This document shows positions 36,196-44,638 of a stretch of DNA of 64,000 nt, piece by piece. Location: NCBI GenBank assembly GCA_002708905.1, contig PAPM01000029.1, forward strand, positions 103,464-167,463, in the 5' to 3' direction. Under the pieces are notes generated by a model. The model was given only the letters and a program-made list of their open reading frames with translations. It was not told the origin of the DNA and did no database searches. Origin of the DNA: Pseudomonadales bacterium (GTDB lineage: Bacteria > Pseudomonadota > Gammaproteobacteria > Pseudomonadales > Ketobacteraceae). The position numbers and the translations under genes were made by a program. Position 1 is the stretch's first letter. Each line of letters opens with the position of its first letter.

Positions 36196-36743
36196 TACTG
36201 GCTATCCTTCATAAAACGATCAAAGTTGGCGTTGGCTTTCTGCTGATAATAATCTTTGAAATTCTGGGACAACTTGCCCGCCGTGGTGATGGCGTCGTCC
36301 AGGGCTTTCATATCCATTTCCGCAAAGGAATAGATATTGCCGGTTTTCTTGTCTTTCCAGTGACCCTTGATTTTGGCGCCGTTCAATACGGTCTGGGTGC
36401 TGCTGTTCAGGGTCTGCTGGATGCTGCTGGTGGCATTGTCACCGGTACTGGCGGCGTAATCACTCAGGGTGTGATCGATATAGGTGGAGACCATTTTGGC
36501 CACTTCGGCCCGGGCCCGGCTATCTGCAGTGGAGGTCTGCAGGGATTCATCATTCAAGGGCGGGGCAAAGGCTACGCCAAAAACAAAGCGGCCATCGTCA
36601 TTGTCCACCGCCTGGGTACCCTCATTCACCCAGTCGGGTGCCCCGCTAATACCCATGTCACTTTCAATGGTGGGTGAGCTGCTACAGGCGGCAAGCAATG
36701 CTGCCAGCACCAGGGCCATGAATCCGTAAAGTGGACGCATCAT
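36195..36743 (-). CDS. LPP20 family lipoprotein, first gene of the LpoB operon
   Basis: The product (182 aa) has a lipoprotein signal (LVLAALLAACSSSPT) and an LPP20 domain (ISGAPDWVNEGTQAV, FVFGVAFAPPLNDESLQTSTADSRARAEVAKMV). The alternation of an N-terminal PxW motif and an Ala-rich helix is typical of the group. It heads a four-gene operon (LPP20, lpoB, COG3014, LPP20-like) transcribed leftwards. Exact role unknown; envelope maintenance is inferred from the neighbours. Confidence 0.8.
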   Translation of the reverse strand: MMRPLYGFMALVLAALLAACSSSPTIESDMGISGAPDWVNEGTQAVDNDDGRFVFGVAFAPPLNDESLQTSTADSRARAEVAKMVSTYIDHTLSDYAASTGDNATSSIQQTLNSSTQTVLNGAKIKGHWKDKKTGNIYSFAEMDMKALDDAITTAGKLSQNFKDYYQQKANANFDRFMKDSQ

Positions 36744-36850
36744 GGTGATTACTCCTTAATCAAAGGCTTTTGTAATAATTGTTAATGCTTTACCAAGCTT
36801 AATAGAATACGTCCGGCTTATCGAACAAGTTGCACAAAAGACGAAAAAAA

Positions 36851-39088
36851 TCACAATCCGTGCACGCTTTCCACGCTGTAGGTGCGCCCTGCTCCGTGAC
36901 ACAGCTCACATTGTTCCAACACATTGCCTATGTCCGCCTCATTGGTTGCAAAGTCGGCACCATTGCTTTCCATATGGCTTTGGGCAACAGCGTCATCATG
37001 GCAGGAGGAACACACCGCTGCCTGGGGCGACACCAGAGTGTCGTCCGACCGATCCGCCGCATCCGCTCCGGAATCAATGGTGGTCGCCAGCACGCCAGCT
37101 GCCAACGGTAAGCCGTAGCTGTTGTTTATATGACAGGCATTGCAGTTATTGAGTTCACCCGGGAAATGCACGAGGCTGTCATCGAAAACGTGTTCAGTGC
37201 CGCCAAAGCCCACCACCACGATGGGATTGGTTCGGTAAGCCGCTGCATGAATCGCGTGGATCATGGTTTTGAAATCCACCGACTCTTCCGTTTTACCATC
37301 GCTGTAGGGCGGTGCAGTGCGTCGCGCACGATCCGTATTGCGGGGGTTATGGCAGGTCACACAACTGTCGATATTGTCTGTGCGATTACCCCCGTGCAAG
37401 GACAGGGTTCCGTGGCAGGCCAGGCAATTATCCAGCTCCACCACCTGACGCCGGGAAGACGCATTACTGTCGGTAATGGCAAAGGGCGCCACCACGTTGG
37501 TGAGTGGAATGCGCTGGATATTGGGATTGGCAACGGTGCCCACGTCCACCGCCAGTCGACCTTCCAGCACCACCGAACCACTGCCGCTGGCGGCGACGTT
37601 GGGGGCAAGACTGCCATCAGGAATCGCCGTGGTAAAAGTGACACTGAAGCTGCCATCGCCATTATCCACGGCGCCGCTAAAGGCGTTTACCGATGCCGTG
37701 TTGGCAACGCCGGAATTACTTCCGGTATTGGTGTAGTCAGTGGTAGACCAGGCCAACTTCAGGGAGATGCTGGCTCCCGACTGGGTAAACGGCAGATCAT
37801 TTAATACGTCGTAGGGCGCATCACCCTGCAGCGGATTCACGATGCTGAAACGGACCGTTGGGAAGTCACCCGGCGCCGTGTTTTCCACCCCCAGAATGCG
37901 GCCTTCAAAGGCAGTTCGCGCCTGCTGAATGGGATCTACATGACTGCGGGCAATGCTTCCCGCCACGCCAGAAACCGAGTGGCAGCTCATGCAGTTTTCA
38001 TCGCTGTCCTGACCACCGTAGTGCAATGAAAAATCCAGATCATCGTGACAGGAACCACAGGCGGCCCGGCTGGCATACTCGTTCCAGTTATCCCCCTGAT
38101 GGGTGAGGGTCTGGCTATCCGTACCGGTGGCCGATCCGGCGTGACAGACATGGCAATCGCGGATATCCCGGGGAAAGTGCAAAGCAGAGTAATCATGGGG
38201 GGTATCGTTAAAACCGTAAATGACGTAACTGCCCCCTGCCACCACGGAGGGTAAGTTCGCACCCATGTGGATCTTGTGGACCATGACTTTGAAATCCACG
38301 CTGTTACCGCTGTTGGCGTCGGTGCTGCCGGGGTTGTGGCAGGTGACGCAATACTGCACCTCCGTGCGTCCACCGCCGTGCAGCGCCAACTCGCTGTGGC
38401 AGCTGTTGCAGTTTTCCGTGGCGGCCACATCGTAATGCAGAATATCCGTGGTGCGTCCGGATACGGGTATCCAGTCATAAACAGGATTCGCCGGCACCTG
38501 GCCATTGGCAAACTGCATGGCGACACGATGGGTTCGCCCCGCTTCAAAATTGAGATTCAAACCTTCACTGAGTGCCTGGGCCAGGATATCGGCAGCAGGA
38601 TTGGTCAGGCTGGCAGCGGTCACATAGCGATAAGTGCCATCCCCGTTATTGGTGAAGGTGCCGCTGGTGGCCCGTTCCGCGGTGGCTTGCAGTTTCGCTT
38701 CCAGCCCGGGACCAACACCCGGTTGCTCAATACGGTTGATATAGGATTGCCAGCTGCCGGTGAGATTACCGATAGGTGTACCCTGTAATTTGGCTACGCT
38801 GACCCGAAAATCCGCAGCGGTTAAATCCAGGATGGCGTTGTAGTTCTCATCGGTTAACTGAAAATCCATCACCAGCACACCGCCGGAACCCAAACGGGCC
38901 TGGGTAATAATTGGCAACAGGGTGGGACTCTGCGCATACAGCACTGGAGTGGCCGTATTGGGCAACGTCAACCCGGCGCTGCCGGGAGCGGCGGTTCCGC
39001 TGGTGGCAGTGGATGATCCACCCCCGCCGCCACAGGACACCAGCACCAACGTCAGCAGGCACAGGGATACTTTCAGCCACTGGGCCAT
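36851..39088 (-). CDS. OmcA/MtrC-type decaheme surface lipoprotein (downstream copy)
   Basis: From ATG 39088 (GGGGGG five bases upstream) the product has 745 aa; an alternative ATG 39106 overlaps the previous stop as ATGA. A lipoprotein signal with a glycine run after the Cys (LVLVSCGGGGG) leads into four parts typical of OmcA/MtrC: beta domain, five CXXCH, beta domain, five CXXCH. The ten motifs are CNSCH, CVTCH, CHVCH, CGSCH, CMSCH and CLACH, CVTCH, CNACH, CSSCH, CELCH. The family stands on the cell surface and passes electrons to minerals, flavins or electrodes. It is the last gene of the operon and a paralogue of the one upstream. Confidence 0.92.
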   Translation of the reverse strand: MAQWLKVSLCLLTLVLVSCGGGGGSSTATSGTAAPGSAGLTLPNTATPVLYAQSPTLLPIITQARLGSGGVLVMDFQLTDENYNAILDLTAADFRVSVAKLQGTPIGNLTGSWQSYINRIEQPGVGPGLEAKLQATAERATSGTFTNNGDGTYRYVTAASLTNPAADILAQALSEGLNLNFEAGRTHRVAMQFANGQVPANPVYDWIPVSGRTTDILHYDVAATENCNSCHSELALHGGGRTEVQYCVTCHNPGSTDANSGNSVDFKVMVHKIHMGANLPSVVAGGSYVIYGFNDTPHDYSALHFPRDIRDCHVCHAGSATGTDSQTLTHQGDNWNEYASRAACGSCHDDLDFSLHYGGQDSDENCMSCHSVSGVAGSIARSHVDPIQQARTAFEGRILGVENTAPGDFPTVRFSIVNPLQGDAPYDVLNDLPFTQSGASISLKLAWSTTDYTNTGSNSGVANTASVNAFSGAVDNGDGSFSVTFTTAIPDGSLAPNVAASGSGSVVLEGRLAVDVGTVANPNIQRIPLTNVVAPFAITDSNASSRRQVVELDNCLACHGTLSLHGGNRTDNIDSCVTCHNPRNTDRARRTAPPYSDGKTEESVDFKTMIHAIHAAAYRTNPIVVVGFGGTEHVFDDSLVHFPGELNNCNACHINNSYGLPLAAGVLATTIDSGADAADRSDDTLVSPQAAVCSSCHDDAVAQSHMESNGADFATNEADIGNVLEQCELCHGAGRTYSVESVHGL

Positions 39089-39102
39089 ACGATCCCCCCC
39101 AT

Positions 39103-41445
39103 TCATCGGTTGTGCACCCTTTCCACATCCGCGCTGGCTCCGGCACCATGGCAAATGGAACAGGTTTCCGGCGTAGCGCTCATATCCGGGCGATCCACCA
39201 CGTCAAATTGCGCGGCACCCTGACTCACCATATGGGCTTTGGCCAGCGCCGTGTCATGACAGGAGCTGCACACAGCCGCCACCGGTGTGGTGAAGGTGCC
39301 CGCCGTCCGATCGGACAACACGGCCTCCCGGGTGAGTGGTAACGGCAAACCGTAACTGTCGCCCTCATGACAGATACCACAGTCACTGAGGTCACCGGGG
39401 AAATGCAGACGTTCACTATCCCAGGTGCCTTTGAATGGGGTTTCACGCATTGCGCTGGCATGCACCGCATGCACTGTCACACTCAGGTCATGGCTGCTAC
39501 CGGTGGTACCCCGATTGGGATTGTGACAAGACGTACACACCAGGGGATTATTAACCCCGCGGGAAGGGTGAGTATCGCTGATATAGCGTCCATGGCATTG
39601 GTTGCAGTTATCCACGCTCACAATTTCCCTGCGCTCTGTCGCGGTGCCACCATCGGTCGCTACGAACTGCACCACACTGTCCAAATAAATCATGTCCCCG
39701 GCACAGGCAGTACCAAGATCATCAGTACCGGGATAGCGCGTATCGATCATGACCGCGATGCTTTCCACACCCGCTGGTATGGTGGCCGTATTGCCAAACA
39801 GTGAGGTGTCAATGCGGAATACGTTGTCGCTCACCAGGGTTAAATCCGCCGGTGTCACCGCCTGCCGAATGCGGGGAGAAGTAGCACCTACATCAGAGTC
39901 ATCCTGATTCAGGAATTCCGTTGCGCCGTCCCAGGGAATGCGAACATCAAACACCGCACTGGCGCAGAACTCAGCGGTGTCTTTCAGGTTCAGTGCAATG
40001 CCGTCAGTATCTCGCACACTGATATCCAGCAACGGCGTTTCACCCACTGCTGCCTGGCTGACGCTTTCGATCACCAAAGTCAGGCTACGCGCCTCTTCTG
40101 TCAATAGATCTCGATGGGCCTGATTGGCTTGCAAACCCCGGGGATTCTCTGGGTTATCCGATTCCCGATGGCAACCGGCACAATTGGTTTCATTGGTGAA
40201 GGTGGAATGATCACGGCTGAGAGAACCACCATCCAGCTTGATACCATCCAGTAGTTGCTCGTGACAGGAACTGCACGCCAGCAAAGTAGGATTAGTGACC
40301 CAGCTATGCCCCTCTGCGGTCAACTCCGCCTCCGGTGCCGGTAAGCCCTGGGCCTGGGCAAACGCCACATCCTCCTCCCCTGCATGACAACGGGTACAGT
40401 TCATTACCGATTGCGGGTAGGTGGTGCCGCTGTAATCGTGGGCGCTGTTACGATAACCCCAAATGGTATAGGCACCGGACGGCAGGTTTCGTCCGTTGTG
40501 AATCTTGTGCACCATGGTTGCCAAATCCAATACATTGGTGCTGTTGGCGTCGGTGGTGTTGGGGTTATGGCAGGTCACACAGTAGTTCAATTGAGTGCGC
40601 CCACCACCGTGAATGGCCAGTTTGTCGTGGCACGAATTGCAGGTGGCTTCCGTGGCAATCATACGGGCGCTGTTGGTATCGTAGAACAACGGGGACAGGG
40701 AACTGCCGAGCGCCGCCGTAGCACTATCGGCCAGCAATGCCGGGATAAAATCAACACAAAGGTTATCCACCGCAGCATTCAGGGAAAACTGGATACACGC
40801 CCGATGGACTTCATTGAGCGTGGTGGGATCGCCTATATCCATACTGAATACATAACGCCAGACACCATCCTCCAACGCCGTCAACGTGCCATTGTTTTCG
40901 GTGGTGGCCTGAACCTGCGTGACCTTTCCGATTGCCAATGGATCACTGACTTTCAGATCAGAATCAAGAATATTGGCAGGGTCGGTTTCTGAGGTAAACG
41001 TGGTGCAATCGTTCTGGCTACTACTCACATCCGCCGCGCTACGGCAAACCGGGTCTTCATTCCGTTCGATGTAGGACTCCCAATGCTCACCGGCAGCATC
41101 CCCCGCATTGGCCACCAGCCTGGCCAGACTGAAACGGGCATTGGCGGTGGTCAACCCAGCGACCGTTTGCACTCCGTTGGCGGTGAGCACAAATTCCAAA
41201 GTAGGCGGAGAATTCACACTTACCGAATTCATGACCGCCACCACCGCATCACTGGCGGTAAGATCAGCAGCGGCAATCCTGTCTGCGGGCAAAACCGGAG
41301 GATTAGGGTCGATGGGCTGACCGGGCTCCCTGGGGCCACTATCAACACCGGGGGCACGATCCCCCCCTCCGCCACCACAGGCCGACAATAACAATGCCAG
41401 GGTAAGCAGTAGCGGATTTAACGCTTTCATCGTCTGCCATCTCAT
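39103..41445 (-). CDS. OmcA/MtrC-type decaheme surface lipoprotein (upstream copy)
   Basis: From ATG 41445 (GAGG upstream) the product has 780 aa; the frame stays open to 41502, inside the MtrB gene. Lipoprotein signal LALLLSACGGGGG. Ten CXXCH motifs in two groups of five: CNSCH, CVTCH, CTRCH, CSSCH, CAGCH and CNQCH, CTSCH, CGICH, CSSCH, CSICH, separated by a beta domain of about 190 residues. CX12C (DPVCRSAADVSSSQNDCTT) in the first beta domain may form the disulfide known from MtrC relatives. Expected on the outer face, docking to the MtrAB conduit. The stop overlaps the start region of the next gene, so translation is coupled. Confidence 0.92.
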   Translation of the reverse strand: MRWQTMKALNPLLLTLALLLSACGGGGGDRAPGVDSGPREPGQPIDPNPPVLPADRIAAADLTASDAVVAVMNSVSVNSPPTLEFVLTANGVQTVAGLTTANARFSLARLVANAGDAAGEHWESYIERNEDPVCRSAADVSSSQNDCTTFTSETDPANILDSDLKVSDPLAIGKVTQVQATTENNGTLTALEDGVWRYVFSMDIGDPTTLNEVHRACIQFSLNAAVDNLCVDFIPALLADSATAALGSSLSPLFYDTNSARMIATEATCNSCHDKLAIHGGGRTQLNYCVTCHNPNTTDANSTNVLDLATMVHKIHNGRNLPSGAYTIWGYRNSAHDYSGTTYPQSVMNCTRCHAGEEDVAFAQAQGLPAPEAELTAEGHSWVTNPTLLACSSCHEQLLDGIKLDGGSLSRDHSTFTNETNCAGCHRESDNPENPRGLQANQAHRDLLTEEARSLTLVIESVSQAAVGETPLLDISVRDTDGIALNLKDTAEFCASAVFDVRIPWDGATEFLNQDDSDVGATSPRIRQAVTPADLTLVSDNVFRIDTSLFGNTATIPAGVESIAVMIDTRYPGTDDLGTACAGDMIYLDSVVQFVATDGGTATERREIVSVDNCNQCHGRYISDTHPSRGVNNPLVCTSCHNPNRGTTGSSHDLSVTVHAVHASAMRETPFKGTWDSERLHFPGDLSDCGICHEGDSYGLPLPLTREAVLSDRTAGTFTTPVAAVCSSCHDTALAKAHMVSQGAAQFDVVDRPDMSATPETCSICHGAGASADVERVHNR

Positions 41446-41464
41446 AATCTGCACCTCGCCCATC

Positions 41465-43726
41465 TCATGGCAGGTTGTAATGCACCGTGACGCCGATTGC
41501 ATTCACGGTTTCGTTGGCTGCAGCACTACCGGTCCACAACACCTTATCAAGGGTGTTCACCTGCAGGTCGTCCACGGCCCAGTTTGTTTCTTCATAGCGG
41601 AAGTATTGGTAGTTCACACCCATCCGCAGATCCTGGTTTACCTGATACTCGCCGCTCAATGTAAGGTGATGCTGGCGAATTTTGTTATCCGGAAGATCTT
41701 CACTGCTGATACCGGAGGCGCCAGTACTGTACAGGTTCTCTTCTCCGGTGCCATGGGTGAAGCGGTAGTCCAGCGCCAGATCCAACACATCTTTTTGCAC
41801 TTGCCAATTAGCCGCCACGCCCAGTGAGTGCACGGTATCGGTGGGGCTAACCATCCAATCCCGATCAGGGTCACTGGCCTGGGGATAGGGTGGAATCACC
41901 ACAAAGGCGTTCTTTTCCTGGCCGCCCCGGAAGGCGCGACCACGCTGTTCCGCCTCCAGATAATCCAGCGTGTAGTAACCGGTGACGGAGATTGCCTCCC
42001 TTGGGAGGTAGGTGGAAGAGAAGGTCATATTGGTATGCTGTTCCCACTGCAGGCCCAGCTCGGTTTCGTCGTAGTCGTCATCCCGCCACAGAATATCCAG
42101 GTTGTGTTGCCAGCGACCACTACCTCCGAGAGCCAGATTCAGTTTGGTTTCCATGCGCTGACGGTTGGCCAGGTAATATTGACTGAGCAATGGATGATTG
42201 TTGTAGCGTTGGCTGGCGGGTGTCTGGTTGATCAGGTCGGTATCCAGCAGCGCATAGTAGGATTGATCCCAGTGATAGGTATCGGCCGCCCGATCGTGGA
42301 AGGCAATGGAAAAACCAACGCCCAGTCCCTGCAACGAGCCATTCCTCAATTTGAGGGTGAAACGATCCTCCTGGGTAGATTCCACCGCAGCGTTGTAACG
42401 ATCGATTTGCTCAACCTCATAACCCAGGGTCATCCGGGTGCGATTGGGAAAACGGTATTGTCCTTCAACGCCAAACGTATTTTTAGTATGACTGGTGGGG
42501 CGATTGTATACGGTGTATTCACCGGAAGGCTGATCACCGCTGTCACCCCTGACATACAAATAGCCATCCCGTGGTGTTTGGTTATCACGATCTTCGTAAC
42601 GGTATTCCGCCTGCAAGGTCAATCGCGCGGAAGCAAGATAACGAATCAAGGTATGCAGGGTGGTGGTATTCACTTCACCATCAAGACTGTTCCGCGGCAA
42701 TGCCACCGGCACCAATAGCGCATCATTCATGGTGTAGGCCAGGAAGTCATCATCCTGTAGCGCCATGCTGTAAGACAGACCACCCTGGACAAACCATTTA
42801 TCGGACAATCGGTAATTACCTGAAGCCCGCCACTGATGCATCTGGTTATCCGGCGCCAACGCCATCTGGCCATAACCGGCCGGGTAATCAACGGCAGGCC
42901 CATAGTTGGCATCATAAGGGTTTTGCCACACCAAGCCGCTGTCACTGTTTTCAAAGCGGGAATAGAGGTAACGTAGTTCCAGGTTACCTCGCTCTGCGGT
43001 CATATGCGCTGCCAGGTCCAGCTCCCGCGTGGTGTAGTCCAGCGATTGTGGCAGCAATGCCGCATGGGGGTTGGATGCATCCAGATAGAATGCGCCACCC
43101 ATGGTTTGCAGACCGGTTTTCTCTTCGTTGCGGAACGCGGTTTCAAACGACCACATTTCATCAAAACGCTTGCGGAAACTGAAGCTGATGCGATCCCGCT
43201 GTTTTTTGAGCTCCAGATTGTCCACCGGGTCGAGCGCGGTCATGGCATCCGTCGTGGCACCGGCCACCCACCCGGCGGGTAATGTCAGGGCAGGGCCGTC
43301 AATTCCTACAAACGGGGAATAGGATAAGCCGTTGTATTGATACAGCTGTTGGTAATCAAATTGAATGCGGTAGTCGTCGCTTGCACCCTGGAACAGATTG
43401 AATTGCCGGGTCTTCAATCCCAGGTCGCGGCCATAAAAACCGAAATAGCGCTTGGGGTCTTCCTCATCCCGACGCAGATAATCCAGATCCAGATTGAAGT
43501 ACCAGCCTTCTTCTTCCATGGCGTTATAGCGGCCGTATTGTTGGTTGTCGGTACTGATATAAAAGAAGGAGGGTTCAACGTAACCGTCGTACTCCAGGGT
43601 TTCAATGGTTTCACGGGGCAGTGGCTCTGCCAGAAAGAATGCAAAGGGATCTTCCTCTTCCTGGGCGAAAATCAAAGGAGAGCCGGTGCACAATCCCAGA
43701 ACCAATACCTGCCGCAGCATCCTCAT
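41465..43726 (-). CDS. mtrB: MtrB/PioB-family outer-membrane beta-barrel
   Basis: The product (753 aa) has a Sec signal (VLVLGLCTGSPLIFAQ) and a mature part built of many alternating amphipathic strands, rich in Tyr/Trp/Asp with periodic motifs such as LRYLYSRFENSDSG and LTLQAEYRYEDRDNQT, ending in a typical barrel C-terminus (AIGVTVHYNLP). This is the decaheme-associated MtrB/PioB family, which forms the sheath holding the periplasmic decaheme cytochrome across the outer membrane. The mature protein has no cysteine, so the N-terminal CXXC reported for Shewanella MtrB is missing. The gene follows mtrA by 13 bp. Confidence 0.93.
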   Translation of the reverse strand: MRMLRQVLVLGLCTGSPLIFAQEEEDPFAFFLAEPLPRETIETLEYDGYVEPSFFYISTDNQQYGRYNAMEEEGWYFNLDLDYLRRDEEDPKRYFGFYGRDLGLKTRQFNLFQGASDDYRIQFDYQQLYQYNGLSYSPFVGIDGPALTLPAGWVAGATTDAMTALDPVDNLELKKQRDRISFSFRKRFDEMWSFETAFRNEEKTGLQTMGGAFYLDASNPHAALLPQSLDYTTRELDLAAHMTAERGNLELRYLYSRFENSDSGLVWQNPYDANYGPAVDYPAGYGQMALAPDNQMHQWRASGNYRLSDKWFVQGGLSYSMALQDDDFLAYTMNDALLVPVALPRNSLDGEVNTTTLHTLIRYLASARLTLQAEYRYEDRDNQTPRDGYLYVRGDSGDQPSGEYTVYNRPTSHTKNTFGVEGQYRFPNRTRMTLGYEVEQIDRYNAAVESTQEDRFTLKLRNGSLQGLGVGFSIAFHDRAADTYHWDQSYYALLDTDLINQTPASQRYNNHPLLSQYYLANRQRMETKLNLALGGSGRWQHNLDILWRDDDYDETELGLQWEQHTNMTFSSTYLPREAISVTGYYTLDYLEAEQRGRAFRGGQEKNAFVVIPPYPQASDPDRDWMVSPTDTVHSLGVAANWQVQKDVLDLALDYRFTHGTGEENLYSTGASGISSEDLPDNKIRQHHLTLSGEYQVNQDLRMGVNYQYFRYEETNWAVDDLQVNTLDKVLWTGSAAANETVNAIGVTVHYNLP

Positions 43727-43739
43727 ATCATCCCCTCCC

Positions 43740-44636
43740 TTACCGAGTCAGCCGACCACCGGAAGGGTGGTTGCTGCCGTGAACCTGGGAATGACAGTTG
43801 AGGCAGTTTTTCCCCAACAAATTCATGTTGCTGCTACCGGATGGCAGGCCACTGCCGTCCATCAACTGACTGGGATGGAAAGCCGCTGAATGACACTGCT
43901 GACACAGGAAGGGGGTACGACTGGTGAGCAGATCACGATTCACTGAGCCATGGGGGTCATGGCACAACCCACAGTCCTCTGCCGCCGGGGCATGCTCGAA
44001 CAGGAAAGGTCCCCGCTTCTCCGCGTGGCAACTGAAACAGGTGTCGTTCAAAGTTACCCCAGTCAGACTGCTTGGCGTAGGGCTGCCATGGGGATTGTGG
44101 CAATCACTGCAACTGACCTGCCCCGCCACCACCGGATGAGTAGAGGGCAGATGACTCTTGGCCTGCACATCGCGGTGACAGCCAAAACAGGTATCCGCCT
44201 GTTGTCCATTACTGAGTACCTGGTCTTGGGCGCTGTGCAGGCTATGGCATCCGGCACAGGACAAGTCCTCCTGCTGATGCAGGCTGCCCACCCAGGCCAT
44301 ACGTTCCTGACCTTTATGGCAACCCAGGCAGGCCGCATTCTGCTGTTCTGGTGAAGATGCTTGATCCCCAAAGCGAATATCCGGAAGCTGCTTGAGTGGA
44401 TCGGATCTGTGTTGCTCACTGGCACCATGGCAACCGCTGCAAAACGCGCTGCTCTCGTTGTTAGTAGCCCCATTTTTCCCGGCGCCGTGGTGATTGGCAA
44501 AGATGCCATGCACCGCAGGACTGACCTGCAAGGTATGGCACTGCAGGCAGCCCTGCTCTTGCTCGGCCTGAGCCCACAGAGCTAACGGCAGCATCAGCAA
44601 CATGCACAACAGACTGCGTGTCAGCGCCATCATCAT
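43740..44636 (-). CDS. mtrA: MtrA/DmsE-type periplasmic decaheme cytochrome c
   Basis: The product (298 aa) has a Sec signal (MLLMLPLALWAQA) and ten CXXCH motifs evenly spaced: CLQCH, CSGCH, CLGCH, CAGCH, CFGCH, CSDCH, CFSCH, CGLCH, CQQCH and CLNCH. Several are followed by DPHG or NPHG as in the MtrA/DmsE family. MtrA forms the heme wire that sits inside MtrB and links the periplasm to surface cytochromes. The start may be any of three consecutive Met codons (44636, 44633, 44630). Only 2 bp separate it from the preceding cytochrome gene. Confidence 0.94.
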   Translation of the reverse strand: MMMALTRSLLCMLLMLPLALWAQAEQEQGCLQCHTLQVSPAVHGIFANHHGAGKNGATNNESSAFCSGCHGASEQHRSDPLKQLPDIRFGDQASSPEQQNAACLGCHKGQERMAWVGSLHQQEDLSCAGCHSLHSAQDQVLSNGQQADTCFGCHRDVQAKSHLPSTHPVVAGQVSCSDCHNPHGSPTPSSLTGVTLNDTCFSCHAEKRGPFLFEHAPAAEDCGLCHDPHGSVNRDLLTSRTPFLCQQCHSAAFHPSQLMDGSGLPSGSSNMNLLGKNCLNCHSQVHGSNHPSGGRLTR

Positions 44637-44638
44637 GC

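Noticed and set aside
39938..41391. Plus-strand frames opposite the cytochrome and MtrB genes
   Set aside because: The minus-strand genes have ten CXXCH motifs, signal peptides and operon spacing; the plus-strand frames have no domain or ribosome site.
42506..42511. GTATAC inside the MtrB-like gene
   Set aside because: It lies deep within coding sequence without symmetrical flanks, so it is not taken as an operator.
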